Source: UBA1275 sp002323515 (GTDB lineage: Bacteria; Bacteroidota; Rhodothermia; Balneolales; Balneolaceae). Taken from it: a stretch of 64,000 bases of DNA. Positions 28,269-37,469 of the stretch are shown here, one piece after another. A program made the translations under genes and the position numbers. The stretch spans positions 48,797-112,796 of the forward strand of contig CAXGAH010000006.1 of assembly GCA_964007875.1 (NCBI GenBank). The letters are read 5' to 3'. The notes under the pieces were generated by a model that worked only from the letters and a program-made list of their open reading frames with translations, was not told where the DNA came from and did no database searches. Within the stretch, counting starts at the first letter, position 1. Each line of letters opens with the position of its first letter.

Positions 28269-31200
28269 ATGAATAGAATCATTAGTGTAATAATTCTGAT
28301 TTTGTTTTTGGATGTTCACATATTATTTGGACAAACATTTAGTAAAACTGAGTATGAAGAAAAATTGCGTGGTTTTTGGTTAGGCAGTAGTATAGCCAAT
28401 TGGACAGGTTTAATAACTGAGGGTGTACGAAATGATAAACCTTATTTCACTGATGAAGATTGGTACACAAACCAGGGGCATCCATGGCATGGAGGATACA
28501 TCGACTTTGTAATTGATAAAGAAATATGGGGGGCTGACGATGATACCGATATCGAATATATATATCAACATGCAATGGAAACATACGATACTTATCTACT
28601 TACCGGTGAGCATATAAAAACTCAATGGTTAGAACATATATACCAAGAGGAAGAGAATTTCCTATGGGTATCTAATGAATCAGCTTTTTATCTAATGCTA
28701 GATGAAAATATGACCCCTCCAGCAACTTCTCTACCGCATAATAATGAGAATTGGGAAATGATCGATGCCCAACTGACAACGGAGATATTCGGTCTCCTAG
28801 CACCAGGTAACCCTGAAATAGCGCTTAAACTATCATATTTACCGGTTAGAACAACAGCCTACTCTCATTCTATGTTTGCAGCTCAATTTTATATTATTAT
28901 GCACTCACTAGCGAGTAGTATAGATCCTAATTTGTCTCGAAAAGAGCAAGTTATATGGTTAGCCGACTCGGCCCGTACATATATTCCAGACTCCTCATAC
29001 ATTGCAGATATGTACGATTGGGTAAGAAATGAATACCTGAATATGGATAATAAAAATGATTGGGAGACTGTTAGAGATGATTTTCATGATTATTACATAG
29101 AAGGTGGAGCCAATGAGTATACATATTCAGCTTTTTATGATTCTGGAAGTAATTTCGGGTTTAGCATTATCAGTCTACTTTTTGGTGAGGGAGATTTCAA
29201 AAGAACTATACAGATCGGTACACTTTCAGGTCAAGATTCTGATAATCCTACTGCTACTTGGGGGGGCTTACTTGGATTCATGTACGGTTTTGAAGGGTTA
29301 GAAAAACACTTTGACTATTATAATTTTTCTGAAAAATATGATATTAACCGCACACGTAAGAATTTTGGTGGAGGTGATAATTTTGATACTTATCATGAAC
29401 ATTTTGAAGATGATGAGCAGTACATTGGGTATAAATTCAATGAAGAAAGGTCATTTAACAAGATAAACTTTCAGGAAGGAAGACATTCAGAGGATGGTGG
29501 ATGGTTTGCAAACAATTCTTTGAGGCTACAGTTGTTAAAAGAAGGAAGATGGATTGACGTGGAATATCAAATTGATCCTGCATATCCAAACGGTGATGAG
29601 TTAGTAATTTTTGGTGAAGCATTCTCGAATTATACTTTTACGCTTAGTGAAAAGGGTAACGGTATTAGACTTATTGGAAAAGGAGGCGGTGGAGATGGAA
29701 TTATTAGTATTTCAGAGTTAGAGGTTTTTGAAAAAAACCAAAATATTGCTTCTGAAGGAGATATTATCGCCTCAGTAATGCATCCAACAGGGGGAGGAAT
29801 TCACAACATAGAAGTAATCCGAAACGGAATAAAAGATGAAGGAGACAAAGAAATTGATAGTTTTACGAACATGGCTAAAAGATTGCTTCCACTTATTGAT
29901 AAAGTTGTAATAGAACAAATGAATGGAACAGCCTCCAATGAACATTGGACTATTGGCAACAAATCAAATTCTAACAAATATTATATTTCCTCCATAAATG
30001 GAAAAACAGATGGAGATGGAAGCAGAGAAAGTCCTTGGGATACGTTAGACGATATAGATGGCTATCCATTTTTACCCGGAGATTCGGTTTTTTTTGAAAA
30101 AGGATCTAAATGGATAGGCACATTTGAAATAAAAGAAAGCGGATCTATATCCTCGCCAATTGTTTTTACTTCATATGGAAAAGGAAAAAGGCCAGCGCTT
30201 AGCAATCCAGATATATCTTCTAATGACGGAAACGTTATTCGAATTTCTTCAAGTCATATTGTAATTGATGACTTGTTCATTCATGATTGCGGACAGAGTG
30301 AACCTCGAAAGGTTGCAGGTATTGCATCTTTTAATCGAGAAGATCATCACATTACAATTCAAAATAGTGAGTTCAGTGGATGCCGTGTAGGTGTAAGATT
30401 ATATGCTCACGATGTACTAATTACCAATAACTATATGCATAGCCCAGGTGGAGGCATCAATGAATGGTGGGGACCAATGGGTATTGTTGTTGCTGGTTAT
30501 AATGGCGATATATCGTTCAATACAATTGAAGGATTTTTGGCTCCGAATAACTATGGATTTGATGGGGGGGCGATTGAAATCGATGATGAGGGAAATCATA
30601 CGAATTGGAAAATTCATCATAATATCACTCGTGGAAACCAAGGCTTCCTTGAAACCTATGACGACTCAGAATGCGAAGACTGTACCTGGAGTAATATAGA
30701 AATATCGTACAACTTTAGTGACGACTACCAATGGTTTACAGATGGACCTATTGGAAATAATCCTATTATCGAGAACAATACAGTTTTAAGAGTATTGCCT
30801 GCTAATACCAAATTTAATTGGGGTATTAGTCTACATGATGTCATTCCTGATGGTTTTATCCGTAACAATATTTTTGTATTGGCAAATGGTGTGAAAGCAT
30901 TTGAATGGGAAGATCCAGGCGAAGCCGCTAGTAATAACATTTACTATTCAATAGATCAAAGTTTGAAAAACCCAAAAGGATATGCTCTTGGTCCTGGTGA
31001 AATAATCTCTGAACCGGGCTTTGTTAATTATAAAAAACGCAATTTGAACTTAGCCCCTGGAAGCCCTGCTATCGATAAAGCACTTTTATCTCGCTATCCT
31101 ATGGATGTGCAAAGAAGTCAAGTGGCACAAGGGAATGCACCGGATATTGGTGCATTTGAATCTAAATATTCAGCGCTCGTTGCACGAATTGATTTTTATA

Positions 31201-31421
31201 AAGAAAATGCAACTGTTGAACTAGATGCTAAAAATAGCTCAGCTGAGTTAAATCAATCCATTTCAAAATATATGTGGGATTTTGGAGATGGAAACATAAG
31301 TAATAGTAGCAATGTTAATCATTCTTATGATAAATCAGGAAATTATATAATTACTTTAACCGTTGAATCAACTTCTGGCATGTCATCTTCAATATCAAAA
31401 CAAATTACTATTCATGAATGA
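28269..31421 (+). CDS. Secreted ADP-ribosylglycohydrolase-family protein fused to discoidin-like, beta-helix and PKD domains
   Basis: The ATG at 28269 gives signal peptide MNRIISVIILILFLDVHILFG; the 28230 ATG overlapping the previous stop is possible. Residues ~25-360 are an ADP-ribosylglycohydrolase: LRGFWLGSSIANWTGLITEG, metal motif GADDDTDIEY (Asp90-Asp94) and the C-terminal metal motif GQDSDNPTATWGGLLG (Asp323, Asp325). The normal N-terminal GDAxG is replaced by SSIANWTG, a divergent subtype. Residues ~385-500 resemble an F5/8-type C domain (ISISELEVFE). From ~570 to ~940 is a right-handed parallel beta-helix (GDGSRESPWDTLDD, GDSVFFEKG), and the end is a PKD domain (YMWDFGDGN). A combined enzyme for ribosyl linkages and a polysaccharide-lyase-like fold is unusual. 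Confidence 0.85.
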   Translation: MNRIISVIILILFLDVHILFGQTFSKTEYEEKLRGFWLGSSIANWTGLITEGVRNDKPYFTDEDWYTNQGHPWHGGYIDFVIDKEIWGADDDTDIEYIYQHAMETYDTYLLTGEHIKTQWLEHIYQEEENFLWVSNESAFYLMLDENMTPPATSLPHNNENWEMIDAQLTTEIFGLLAPGNPEIALKLSYLPVRTTAYSHSMFAAQFYIIMHSLASSIDPNLSRKEQVIWLADSARTYIPDSSYIADMYDWVRNEYLNMDNKNDWETVRDDFHDYYIEGGANEYTYSAFYDSGSNFGFSIISLLFGEGDFKRTIQIGTLSGQDSDNPTATWGGLLGFMYGFEGLEKHFDYYNFSEKYDINRTRKNFGGGDNFDTYHEHFEDDEQYIGYKFNEERSFNKINFQEGRHSEDGGWFANNSLRLQLLKEGRWIDVEYQIDPAYPNGDELVIFGEAFSNYTFTLSEKGNGIRLIGKGGGGDGIISISELEVFEKNQNIASEGDIIASVMHPTGGGIHNIEVIRNGIKDEGDKEIDSFTNMAKRLLPLIDKVVIEQMNGTASNEHWTIGNKSNSNKYYISSINGKTDGDGSRESPWDTLDDIDGYPFLPGDSVFFEKGSKWIGTFEIKESGSISSPIVFTSYGKGKRPALSNPDISSNDGNVIRISSSHIVIDDLFIHDCGQSEPRKVAGIASFNREDHHITIQNSEFSGCRVGVRLYAHDVLITNNYMHSPGGGINEWWGPMGIVVAGYNGDISFNTIEGFLAPNNYGFDGGAIEIDDEGNHTNWKIHHNITRGNQGFLETYDDSECEDCTWSNIEISYNFSDDYQWFTDGPIGNNPIIENNTVLRVLPANTKFNWGISLHDVIPDGFIRNNIFVLANGVKAFEWEDPGEAASNNIYYSIDQSLKNPKGYALGPGEIISEPGFVNYKKRNLNLAPGSPAIDKALLSRYPMDVQRSQVAQGNAPDIGAFESKYSALVARIDFYKENATVELDAKNSSAELNQSISKYMWDFGDGNISNSSNVNHSYDKSGNYIITLTVESTSGMSSSISKQITIHE

Positions 31422-31532
31422 ATACATATTTCTTAAAGAATATTTAAATAACTAAAGTAATTATTAGAAATATTTGTAAAAAATAGTCTTGATACATTTA
31501 AGCACTAGACATAATACTTTAAAATATATTTT

Positions 31533-32807
31533 TTGAAACCGTTTTTTAAAATACTACTAATTCTATTTTGTTTTGTTGGATGCGTTGATGATCAGACTCT
31601 GTCAGTGCGTAATAGCCAATCTATATTCTACGTAGATGCCATTAATGGTAATGATATTAATGACGGTACCCAAAGCAATCCTTGGAAGACATTAAATAGA
31701 GTATCAAATGAAAATTTTCTACCAGGTGATAATATATATTTTAAAAGAGGTACGAGCTATTCTGGCTGCGTAACCATAAATGGCAACGGAACCGCCAAAG
31801 ATCCAATTTTAGTTGGTGCATATGGAACAGGTGATGCTCCGAAATTTACAAACCCTCATTTTAGCACATGCAATGGCAATGCAATGCGAATAAGAGGAGA
31901 TTACCACATAGTCGAAAACTTATATTTTCATAATACAGCGCCAGCTTCAAGTGGAGATGTATCATTTGAAACAGTGTGGTCTACTGGGGCCTTACATATT
32001 AGTTTAGGAAGTGATTATGTAATCGTTAGAAACAATGAATTTGCTAACATCCCAAAAGCCATTCAGTCTTATAGTCAATATAGCCTAATCGCCAATAACT
32101 ATATACATGATGCAAACATTAAACGCCAAAATGGCTTTTTATCAAAACCATGGTGGGGCCCTATAGGTATACAGTTAGGCATTGGAAATCAAGAAGTTTC
32201 ACATAATACTATTGAAAATATGTACGCTTCAGGCGGAGAATTTGGCGCTGATGGCGGTGCGATAGAAATAGATGATGGTCGAAATCACAAAGAGAACATC
32301 TACATTCATAACAATAGAACATCCAACAACATGGGTTTTATTGAAATTAGTTATTGGGATGACATTGAATATATGTCTTCTAAAAACATTGTTATTGAAT
32401 ATAATGTAAGTCGTGACTATCAGAGCTTCCTACTTTGGTGGGCACCGACCACAAATAGTATTGTTAAAAACAATACCATCATACGGATCAATAATATGGT
32501 TGAGGGACCTTGGAGTGCTGTATTTATCCTTGATGCACCTCCAGGAGATATTGAACTTAATAAAAATATTGTGGTCGTTAATGATAACCTTACTGAAGCT
32601 ATATTTATACAGGGTTTTGATGGCGCAGTCAATGATGTAAATCACGTAAATAACTGTTACTGGAATATTGAGGGCAGTGAGGTTGATCTTGGTCAGTCAT
32701 TGGGTCCAGGAGAAATTATTGCTAACCCATTATTTCTAGATTTTGAAAATGGTGACTATAATCTGCAAACGGGTAGTCCCGCAGAGGGATGGGGAGCATT
32801 TGAATAA
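31533..32807 (+). CDS. Parallel beta-helix lipoprotein, paralogue of the beta-helix half of the preceding gene
   Basis: 424 residues; the start is TTG at 31533, giving lipoprotein signal MKPFFKILLILFCFVGC. The body begins FYVDAINGNDINDGTQSNPW and continues FLPGDNIYFKRG, the DUF1565/polysaccharide-lyase-like beta-helix pattern, with inner-strand Asn ladders (IVRNNEFANI, LIANNYIHDA, IVKNNTIIRI). Residue order and motifs (GGAIEIDDG, LGPGEIIANP) match the beta-helix of the upstream fusion closely, so one derives from the other. It may bind or cleave a polysaccharide carrying ribose. No catalytic set is assigned. Confidence 0.8.
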   Translation: MKPFFKILLILFCFVGCVDDQTLSVRNSQSIFYVDAINGNDINDGTQSNPWKTLNRVSNENFLPGDNIYFKRGTSYSGCVTINGNGTAKDPILVGAYGTGDAPKFTNPHFSTCNGNAMRIRGDYHIVENLYFHNTAPASSGDVSFETVWSTGALHISLGSDYVIVRNNEFANIPKAIQSYSQYSLIANNYIHDANIKRQNGFLSKPWWGPIGIQLGIGNQEVSHNTIENMYASGGEFGADGGAIEIDDGRNHKENIYIHNNRTSNNMGFIEISYWDDIEYMSSKNIVIEYNVSRDYQSFLLWWAPTTNSIVKNNTIIRINNMVEGPWSAVFILDAPPGDIELNKNIVVVNDNLTEAIFIQGFDGAVNDVNHVNNCYWNIEGSEVDLGQSLGPGEIIANPLFLDFENGDYNLQTGSPAEGWGAFE

Positions 32808-33224
32808 AATTAATTTACTATGCTTTCAAGCCTTAACTGAAAATTATTAATAAGTTCATTACATAATTAATTTTTATTTGTATTAATTTTTTTTTTAAAA
32901 TGTATTTAAGTTATCACATATACAATAAAATATATAAGTTGTAACTAAATATAAAAAATTGGCGCAATCTTATTGATAAACAATGAATTGAAACAATTTA
33001 CTGTTATTTCAGATTATAATTTTAAATTATGATAAGTAAATAAACTAGGCAAAATTAAATTATAAGATATGAATTCCGATTTGTTTAAAACGATGTGTGC
33101 AAATACCCTTTTGATGATGTTCAACGTATGAAGATTGAAAAGATATATATATATCTAGTACTGATGTCAGGAAGATTACTCAATATTGTGATTATTTAAA
33201 AAATAAAAAAAACGAGGATATTTA
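32808..33224. other. Intergenic region, 417 bp, before the ribokinase gene
   Basis: Very AT-rich. No complete gene is seen. The last ~90 bases are open in the frame reading KDIYISSTDVRKITQYCDYL and stop with TAA overlapping the ATG of the ribokinase gene (TAATG), which may be a relic or chance. The ribosome site of the ribokinase gene is 'aacgagga'. Confidence 0.45.
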
Positions 33225-34148
33225 ATGAAAAAATCAATCTTGGTAATTGGAAGCTCCAATACTGATATGATAATTAAATCAGAAAGATTTCCAGATCCTG
33301 GAGAAACGATTTTAGGAGGTGATTTTTATATGCTTCCTGGAGGTAAAGGAGCTAACCAGGCAGTGGCCGCAGCTCGTTTAGGAGGTGAGGTTAGTTTTAT
33401 TTGTAGAGTTGGTGATGATCAATTTGGTAAACGATCTATTCAAGTATATCAGGAAGAACATATTTCAACAGATAATATTATTATTGACCCAGAAGAAAGA
33501 TCTGGTGTGGCCTTAATATCAGTAAATGGTGACGGTGAAAATAAAATTGTTGTGGCTTCTGGTGCAAATAATGGATTTAAAGAGGAAGAAATTGAAAATG
33601 TCTATAAAATAATTTCAAGAGCAGATTATGTGATTCTGCAGTTAGAAATTCCAGTTTCAATTGTTGGAAAAATAATTCAATTTTCTAAACGAACTGATAC
33701 AAATATTATTCTCAATCCAGCTCCAGCACAAAAATTACCAGATTGGTTTTTTGATGACCTCTTTTTAGTTACACCAAATGAAACCGAAACAGAGATTTTG
33801 ACAGGAATTACTGTTTGTGATGAGTTGACTGCAAAAAAAGCTGCTCTTTGGTTTCAAAATAAAGGAGTTCGAAATGTTGTAATTACACTTGGCAAGAATG
33901 GTTCATATTTAGTTACATCAAATGAAGCTTATGCGATTTCAACACCAAATGTTGATACGATAGACTCTACAGCTGCAGGAGATGTATTCAATGGAGCTTT
34001 AGCAGTTGCACTGGCAAATGGGCAGTCATTTAAACAGGCCGTAAATTTTGCAAGTATAGCAGCTGCTTTATCTGTAAAAAAGATTGGTGCTCAAAGCTCA
34101 TGTCCAACTTTGGAAGATGTTTTGGCATTCTCGAAAACATTGGTATAG
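33225..34148 (+). CDS. rbsK: Ribokinase
   Basis: 307 residues, full-length PfkB-family kinase. Visible motifs: N-terminal VIGSSNTDMIIKSERFPDPGET, substrate loop GGKGANQAVAAARLGG, ILNPAPAQKLP, VTPNETE, TLGKNGS and the catalytic/anion-hole motif DSTAAGDVFNGALAVAL with base Asp253. The 'N-D-IDSTAAGD' version is specific to ribokinases rather than fructokinases. Reaction: D-ribose + ATP to ribose 5-phosphate. Cytosolic. It follows a secreted nucleoside hydrolase and precedes a sugar permease, making a complete release-import-phosphorylation route. Confidence 0.9.
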   Translation: MKKSILVIGSSNTDMIIKSERFPDPGETILGGDFYMLPGGKGANQAVAAARLGGEVSFICRVGDDQFGKRSIQVYQEEHISTDNIIIDPEERSGVALISVNGDGENKIVVASGANNGFKEEEIENVYKIISRADYVILQLEIPVSIVGKIIQFSKRTDTNIILNPAPAQKLPDWFFDDLFLVTPNETETEILTGITVCDELTAKKAALWFQNKGVRNVVITLGKNGSYLVTSNEAYAISTPNVDTIDSTAAGDVFNGALAVALANGQSFKQAVNFASIAAALSVKKIGAQSSCPTLEDVLAFSKTLV

Positions 34149-34176
34149 CTAAACTATTAATTCTAATTCATAAAAT

Positions 34177-35175
34177 ATGTTTATAGTAGATTCTTATTCA
34201 ATAGCAGTATTATTGTTAGTAATAACTATGTTATGCTGGGGTTCTTGGGCAAATACCCAAAAACTAGCAACCAAATCATGGCCATTTCAATTGTATTATT
34301 GGGATTATACAATTGGTACGGTGATTCTAGCTATGGTTCTAGGCTTAACGTTGGGAAGCTACGGTAATGAAGGTCGTAGTTTCCTGACTGACATTATGCA
34401 GGCTGACCGAGATGCCATGATTTCAGCTTTTATAGGTGGAGTAATTTTTAACTTAGCAAATATATTATTAGTTGTTGCAATAGATATAGTTGGTTTGGCT
34501 GTAGCTTTTCCTATTGGAATTGGATTAGCCTTAATAATTGGTGTATTAGTTAACTACATAGCAACACCAGTAGGTGATCCGTTACTACTGTTCATTGGTG
34601 TAGGCTTGGTTTCAATTGCAATAGTTTTAGATGCTATTGCAGAAAGTAGAGTTAAAAGATCTGTTAGTTCATTTAAAGGTATCAGTATCTCAGTTTTGGC
34701 AGGTATTTTGATGGGCTTTTTCTTTCGTTTTGTAGCTGCAAGTGTTTCAACAAACTTTTCTAACCCTGAAGTAGGATTGATGACACCTTATGGAGCTGTA
34801 TTTGTATTTTCAATTGGGGTATTATTATCAAACTTTATTTGGAATACTTATTTTATGTATAATCCGGTGGGTGGTGAACGCGTTTCGTATAAACAATATT
34901 TTAGAGACGGAAATTTTCGATTACATAGTATAGGAATACTGGGAGGAATTATTTGGGGTATCGGCATGCTATTCAGCATGATAGCTTCAGAGAAAGCTGG
35001 ATTTGCTATATCCTACGGGCTTGGTCAGGGAGCTACAATGGTTGCTGCCGCGTGGGGAGTATTCATATGGAATGAATTTGCAGATGCACCAAAAGGGACA
35101 AATAAATTGATAGGTTTTATGTTCTTCTTCTTCATTGCAGGATTAGGATTAATTATAATTAGTAGAGTAGTCTAA
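34177..35175 (+). CDS. GRP/RhaT-like sugar permease (probable ribose transporter)
   Basis: 332 residues with ten predicted membrane helices (two five-helix DMT halves). N-terminal MLCWGSWANTQKLATKSWPFQLYYWDY is the hallmark of the GRP family of glucose/ribose-type sugar uptake proteins in the drug/metabolite transporter superfamily; the C-terminal half has GMLFSMIASEKAGFAISYGLGQGATMVAA. It lies 28 bp after the ribokinase gene. Most likely it takes ribose, freed in the periplasm, across the inner membrane. Rhamnose or other pentoses cannot be excluded. Confidence 0.85.
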   Translation: MFIVDSYSIAVLLLVITMLCWGSWANTQKLATKSWPFQLYYWDYTIGTVILAMVLGLTLGSYGNEGRSFLTDIMQADRDAMISAFIGGVIFNLANILLVVAIDIVGLAVAFPIGIGLALIIGVLVNYIATPVGDPLLLFIGVGLVSIAIVLDAIAESRVKRSVSSFKGISISVLAGILMGFFFRFVAASVSTNFSNPEVGLMTPYGAVFVFSIGVLLSNFIWNTYFMYNPVGGERVSYKQYFRDGNFRLHSIGILGGIIWGIGMLFSMIASEKAGFAISYGLGQGATMVAAAWGVFIWNEFADAPKGTNKLIGFMFFFFIAGLGLIIISRVV

Positions 35176-35189
35176 TTTTAATTTATACC

Positions 35190-35223
35190 AAAAAGTGCTA
35201 GATCATTAGGATCGGACTTTTTA
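35190..35223 (+). terminator. Rho-independent-type terminator after the permease gene
   Basis: The A-run and AGT at 35190-35197 pair with ACTTTTT near 35216-35222, with GATC/GATC inner pairing and small internal loops, ending in a T5 run followed by ATTT. This would end the ~16-kb same-strand block. Confidence 0.5.
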
Positions 35224-35366
35224 TTTCTAGTCAACTAGCAATTAATCTTGGCTATACGATTGGTGCTATAAAAATAGATGAAGTATCAATAGGTAATTTT
35301 TTAGAGAAAGTTAAAGAAAGCGCCTCTAGTGGACAGTTTAGTCTAGAGCTAACATATTATTTCTAA
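35202..35366 (+). pseudogene. C-terminal relic of an outer-membrane beta-barrel protein
   Basis: An open frame without a start codon reads RIGLFISSQLAINLGYTIGA, then IKIDEVSIGNFLEKVKE and SGQFSLELTYYF, stop. The alternating hydrophobic pattern and terminal aromatic (YYF) are the beta-signal of an outer-membrane barrel. No upstream part of such a gene exists nearby; the permease gene and its terminator sit directly before it. Confidence 0.45.
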
Positions 35367-35445
35367 GCTTCAGATAATTTGAGTCTGGATTTGGCTCAAT
35401 ATATACCTAGGTAATAGCATGAGTATTATTTTATGTGTCACAGGT

Positions 35446-36249
35446 TTATTGCATTGAGATTATTTTTTTACGAAAATAAATTACGATGTTTAAAGTTAGA
35501 CTTGGTGAGAGATTATACATAATTTGAATTATTTTTGCTGAGATTGTAGGGTACATTCTAAATTTCTTTTTTTGTAATTGTTCAATAATTTTTTTCGCAG
35601 TCTGTTCTCGAGTTAAAGCATTAATTCCTGGTCGTTTACTTAGTAGTACTTCTACTCCTTCAGAATTGATAATCGTTTTATGATCTTCATTCTCTGTGAA
35701 ACCTGGATAATTTATGCCAACAAAAACCCCGTAATCAATTAATTCACTTTTTAAGCTTTCAGCTAAACTTATTACTGCACGTTTAGTAGCTGAATACTGT
35801 GAATAGTTGGGTAATCCGATTATACCTGCTACAGATGAGATAAATAATATAGAACCTCTATGTTTACAAATATTATTTACACAAGCTAAAGTTGGATATA
35901 TACTACCAAGTAAATTAATATTAACGACTTTTTCTAATGCATTTGGTGCTGATTCTTTTAATAAGCCACTTGATGCAACACCAGCATTATTGATTAGTAT
36001 ATCAATTCGTCCAAAGTTTTTTAACGCAAATTCTTTTAAAGCTACACAAAATTCATATTTACTTACGTCACCTGCTAGTCCAATTACATTGGGGTTAAAT
36101 TTTTCAAGATAATTAAGTGCATTTGTTACTTTTTCTGATGACCTTGAATTGATAACAAGTCGAGCCCCTCTTTTTAATAGCATTTCAGCAGTTTTAAACC
36201 CTATACCTTGTGTCGATCCTGTAATTATTATAACTTTATTTTTGAACAT
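35446..36249 (-). CDS. Short-chain dehydrogenase/reductase (SDR)
   Basis: The ATG at 36249 gives MFKNKVIIITGSTQGIG and starts 13 bp after the stop of the partner gene; upstream ATGs would overlap it. 267 residues with the classical SDR features: cofactor motif TGSTQGIG, DILINNAGVASSG, the SSVAG serine and catalytic YSATK. The C-terminus is hydrophobic and basic (NLSPSLTLNIVIYFRKKI), like membrane-attached 3-ketodihydrosphingosine reductase-type SDRs, so a lipid substrate is possible but only an inference. Its operon partner is an extended SDR. Confidence 0.85.
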   Translation of the reverse strand: MFKNKVIIITGSTQGIGFKTAEMLLKRGARLVINSRSSEKVTNALNYLEKFNPNVIGLAGDVSKYEFCVALKEFALKNFGRIDILINNAGVASSGLLKESAPNALEKVVNINLLGSIYPTLACVNNICKHRGSILFISSVAGIIGLPNYSQYSATKRAVISLAESLKSELIDYGVFVGINYPGFTENEDHKTIINSEGVEVLLSKRPGINALTREQTAKKIIEQLQKKKFRMYPTISAKIIQIMYNLSPSLTLNIVIYFRKKIISMQ

Positions 36250-36262
36250 AGCTCTTATATAC

Positions 36263-37249
36263 TTAAATGTATCCATTTGCTTGAAACCATTCAAAGCATT
36301 CTTTTATAGCAATAGCTGGACTAGTATGTGGAAGTCGCAGTTCTTTTTTTGCTTTTTTACCTGAATAACAATGATTTTCACAAGAAATAACAGCTAATTC
36401 TCTAGTCATAGTTGGTGTATTTCCACTAATTTTTCCAAATAACGAATTAATTGTTCCATATAGTTTAATTATGGATTTAGGCAAGGTATACCTGGGTGTA
36501 TTTACCCCTATAGATTCTCCTATGATTTCAAAAATTTCTTTATAGGAAAGATTATCATTTGCGAGTATGTAACACTCACCTGACTGACCTCTTGATATGC
36601 TATTAGCTATTGCAATTGAAGCATCTTTTACAGCAACATAACTTCTTGAACCAGGCGGGTAAATGGGTAATTTATTTTTAAATAATGCAATAATAAGTTG
36701 ACCAGAACTTGGTTTTGAATCATATGGACCTAACATGAAAGTTGGATTAATAATACATGCGTCTAAGCCTTTATTTTTAACTGCATTTAGTATTAATTGT
36801 TGAGCTTCAAATTTAGAATCCATATAGGATAAACCATACTTGAAACCATTATAAACACCATTTTCATCGCCTGGTTTTTCTTTACTACCTGGCGCGAATG
36901 AATTAGCTGTTCCAATATGTATTAATCGATTTACATTATGCTTTAAACAAGATTTAATTACATTACTAGTACCTGTAAGGTTTACAGCTCGGATGTTTGA
37001 ATTATAAGCTGGATAAACTCTAGTATCGGCTGCAGCATGAATTACAATGTCATGATTAATTATGGCATTATCTAAAGCCTGTTTATCTAAAATATTTCCG
37101 TAATATCGATTTACTGGTAAGCCAGTTAGACCTATGGAAGCCAATGATTTGTTGAAAAGCATGACGCTAACATCATAATGTCTATTCAACAACTCGCGAA
37201 CTAAATTATTTCCTAAAATACCATCTGCACCAGTAACTAATATTTTCAT
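36263..37249 (-). CDS. NAD-dependent epimerase/dehydratase (extended SDR, dihydroflavonol reductase/3beta-HSD-like)
   Basis: 328 residues. N-terminal MKILVTGADGILGNNLVREL contains GxxGxxG; VIHAAADTRVYP, NRLIHIGTANSF and YMDSKFEAQQLI (Tyr-x3-Lys) complete an active extended SDR. INPTFMLGPYDSKPSSGQLI is typical of the dihydroflavonol-reductase/sterol-dehydrogenase-like branch, which acts on alcohol or keto groups of lipids or small molecules. It is the first gene of a two-gene minus-strand operon with the SDR downstream. A joint role in lipid (possibly sphingolipid-type) reduction is conceivable but unproven. Confidence 0.85.
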   Translation of the reverse strand: MKILVTGADGILGNNLVRELLNRHYDVSVMLFNKSLASIGLTGLPVNRYYGNILDKQALDNAIINHDIVIHAAADTRVYPAYNSNIRAVNLTGTSNVIKSCLKHNVNRLIHIGTANSFAPGSKEKPGDENGVYNGFKYGLSYMDSKFEAQQLILNAVKNKGLDACIINPTFMLGPYDSKPSSGQLIIALFKNKLPIYPPGSRSYVAVKDASIAIANSISRGQSGECYILANDNLSYKEIFEIIGESIGVNTPRYTLPKSIIKLYGTINSLFGKISGNTPTMTRELAVISCENHCYSGKKAKKELRLPHTSPAIAIKECFEWFQANGYI

Positions 37250-37469
37250 TTTTTTTAATTATATTTAATCTTTATAGATATAATACTTTATAAATTTAAT
37301 TAGAAATTATCTTTTAGTTAAAAAAAAAAATTAAATTAAACAAATTTACTTAATGTTTTGTGCCCATTATTTTCTATTCATAAAGAGCATTGGCGTGATA
37401 GACTAAACCTCCACTCACCTCCACTTTGGTCTGTAGGAGCTAGAATTAGTTGAAACAAATGGATCAAAT

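Noticed and set aside
33139..33225. Short upstream peptide coupled to ribokinase (TAATG overlap)
   Set aside because: No start codon and only 28 codons in very AT-rich DNA; could be chance.
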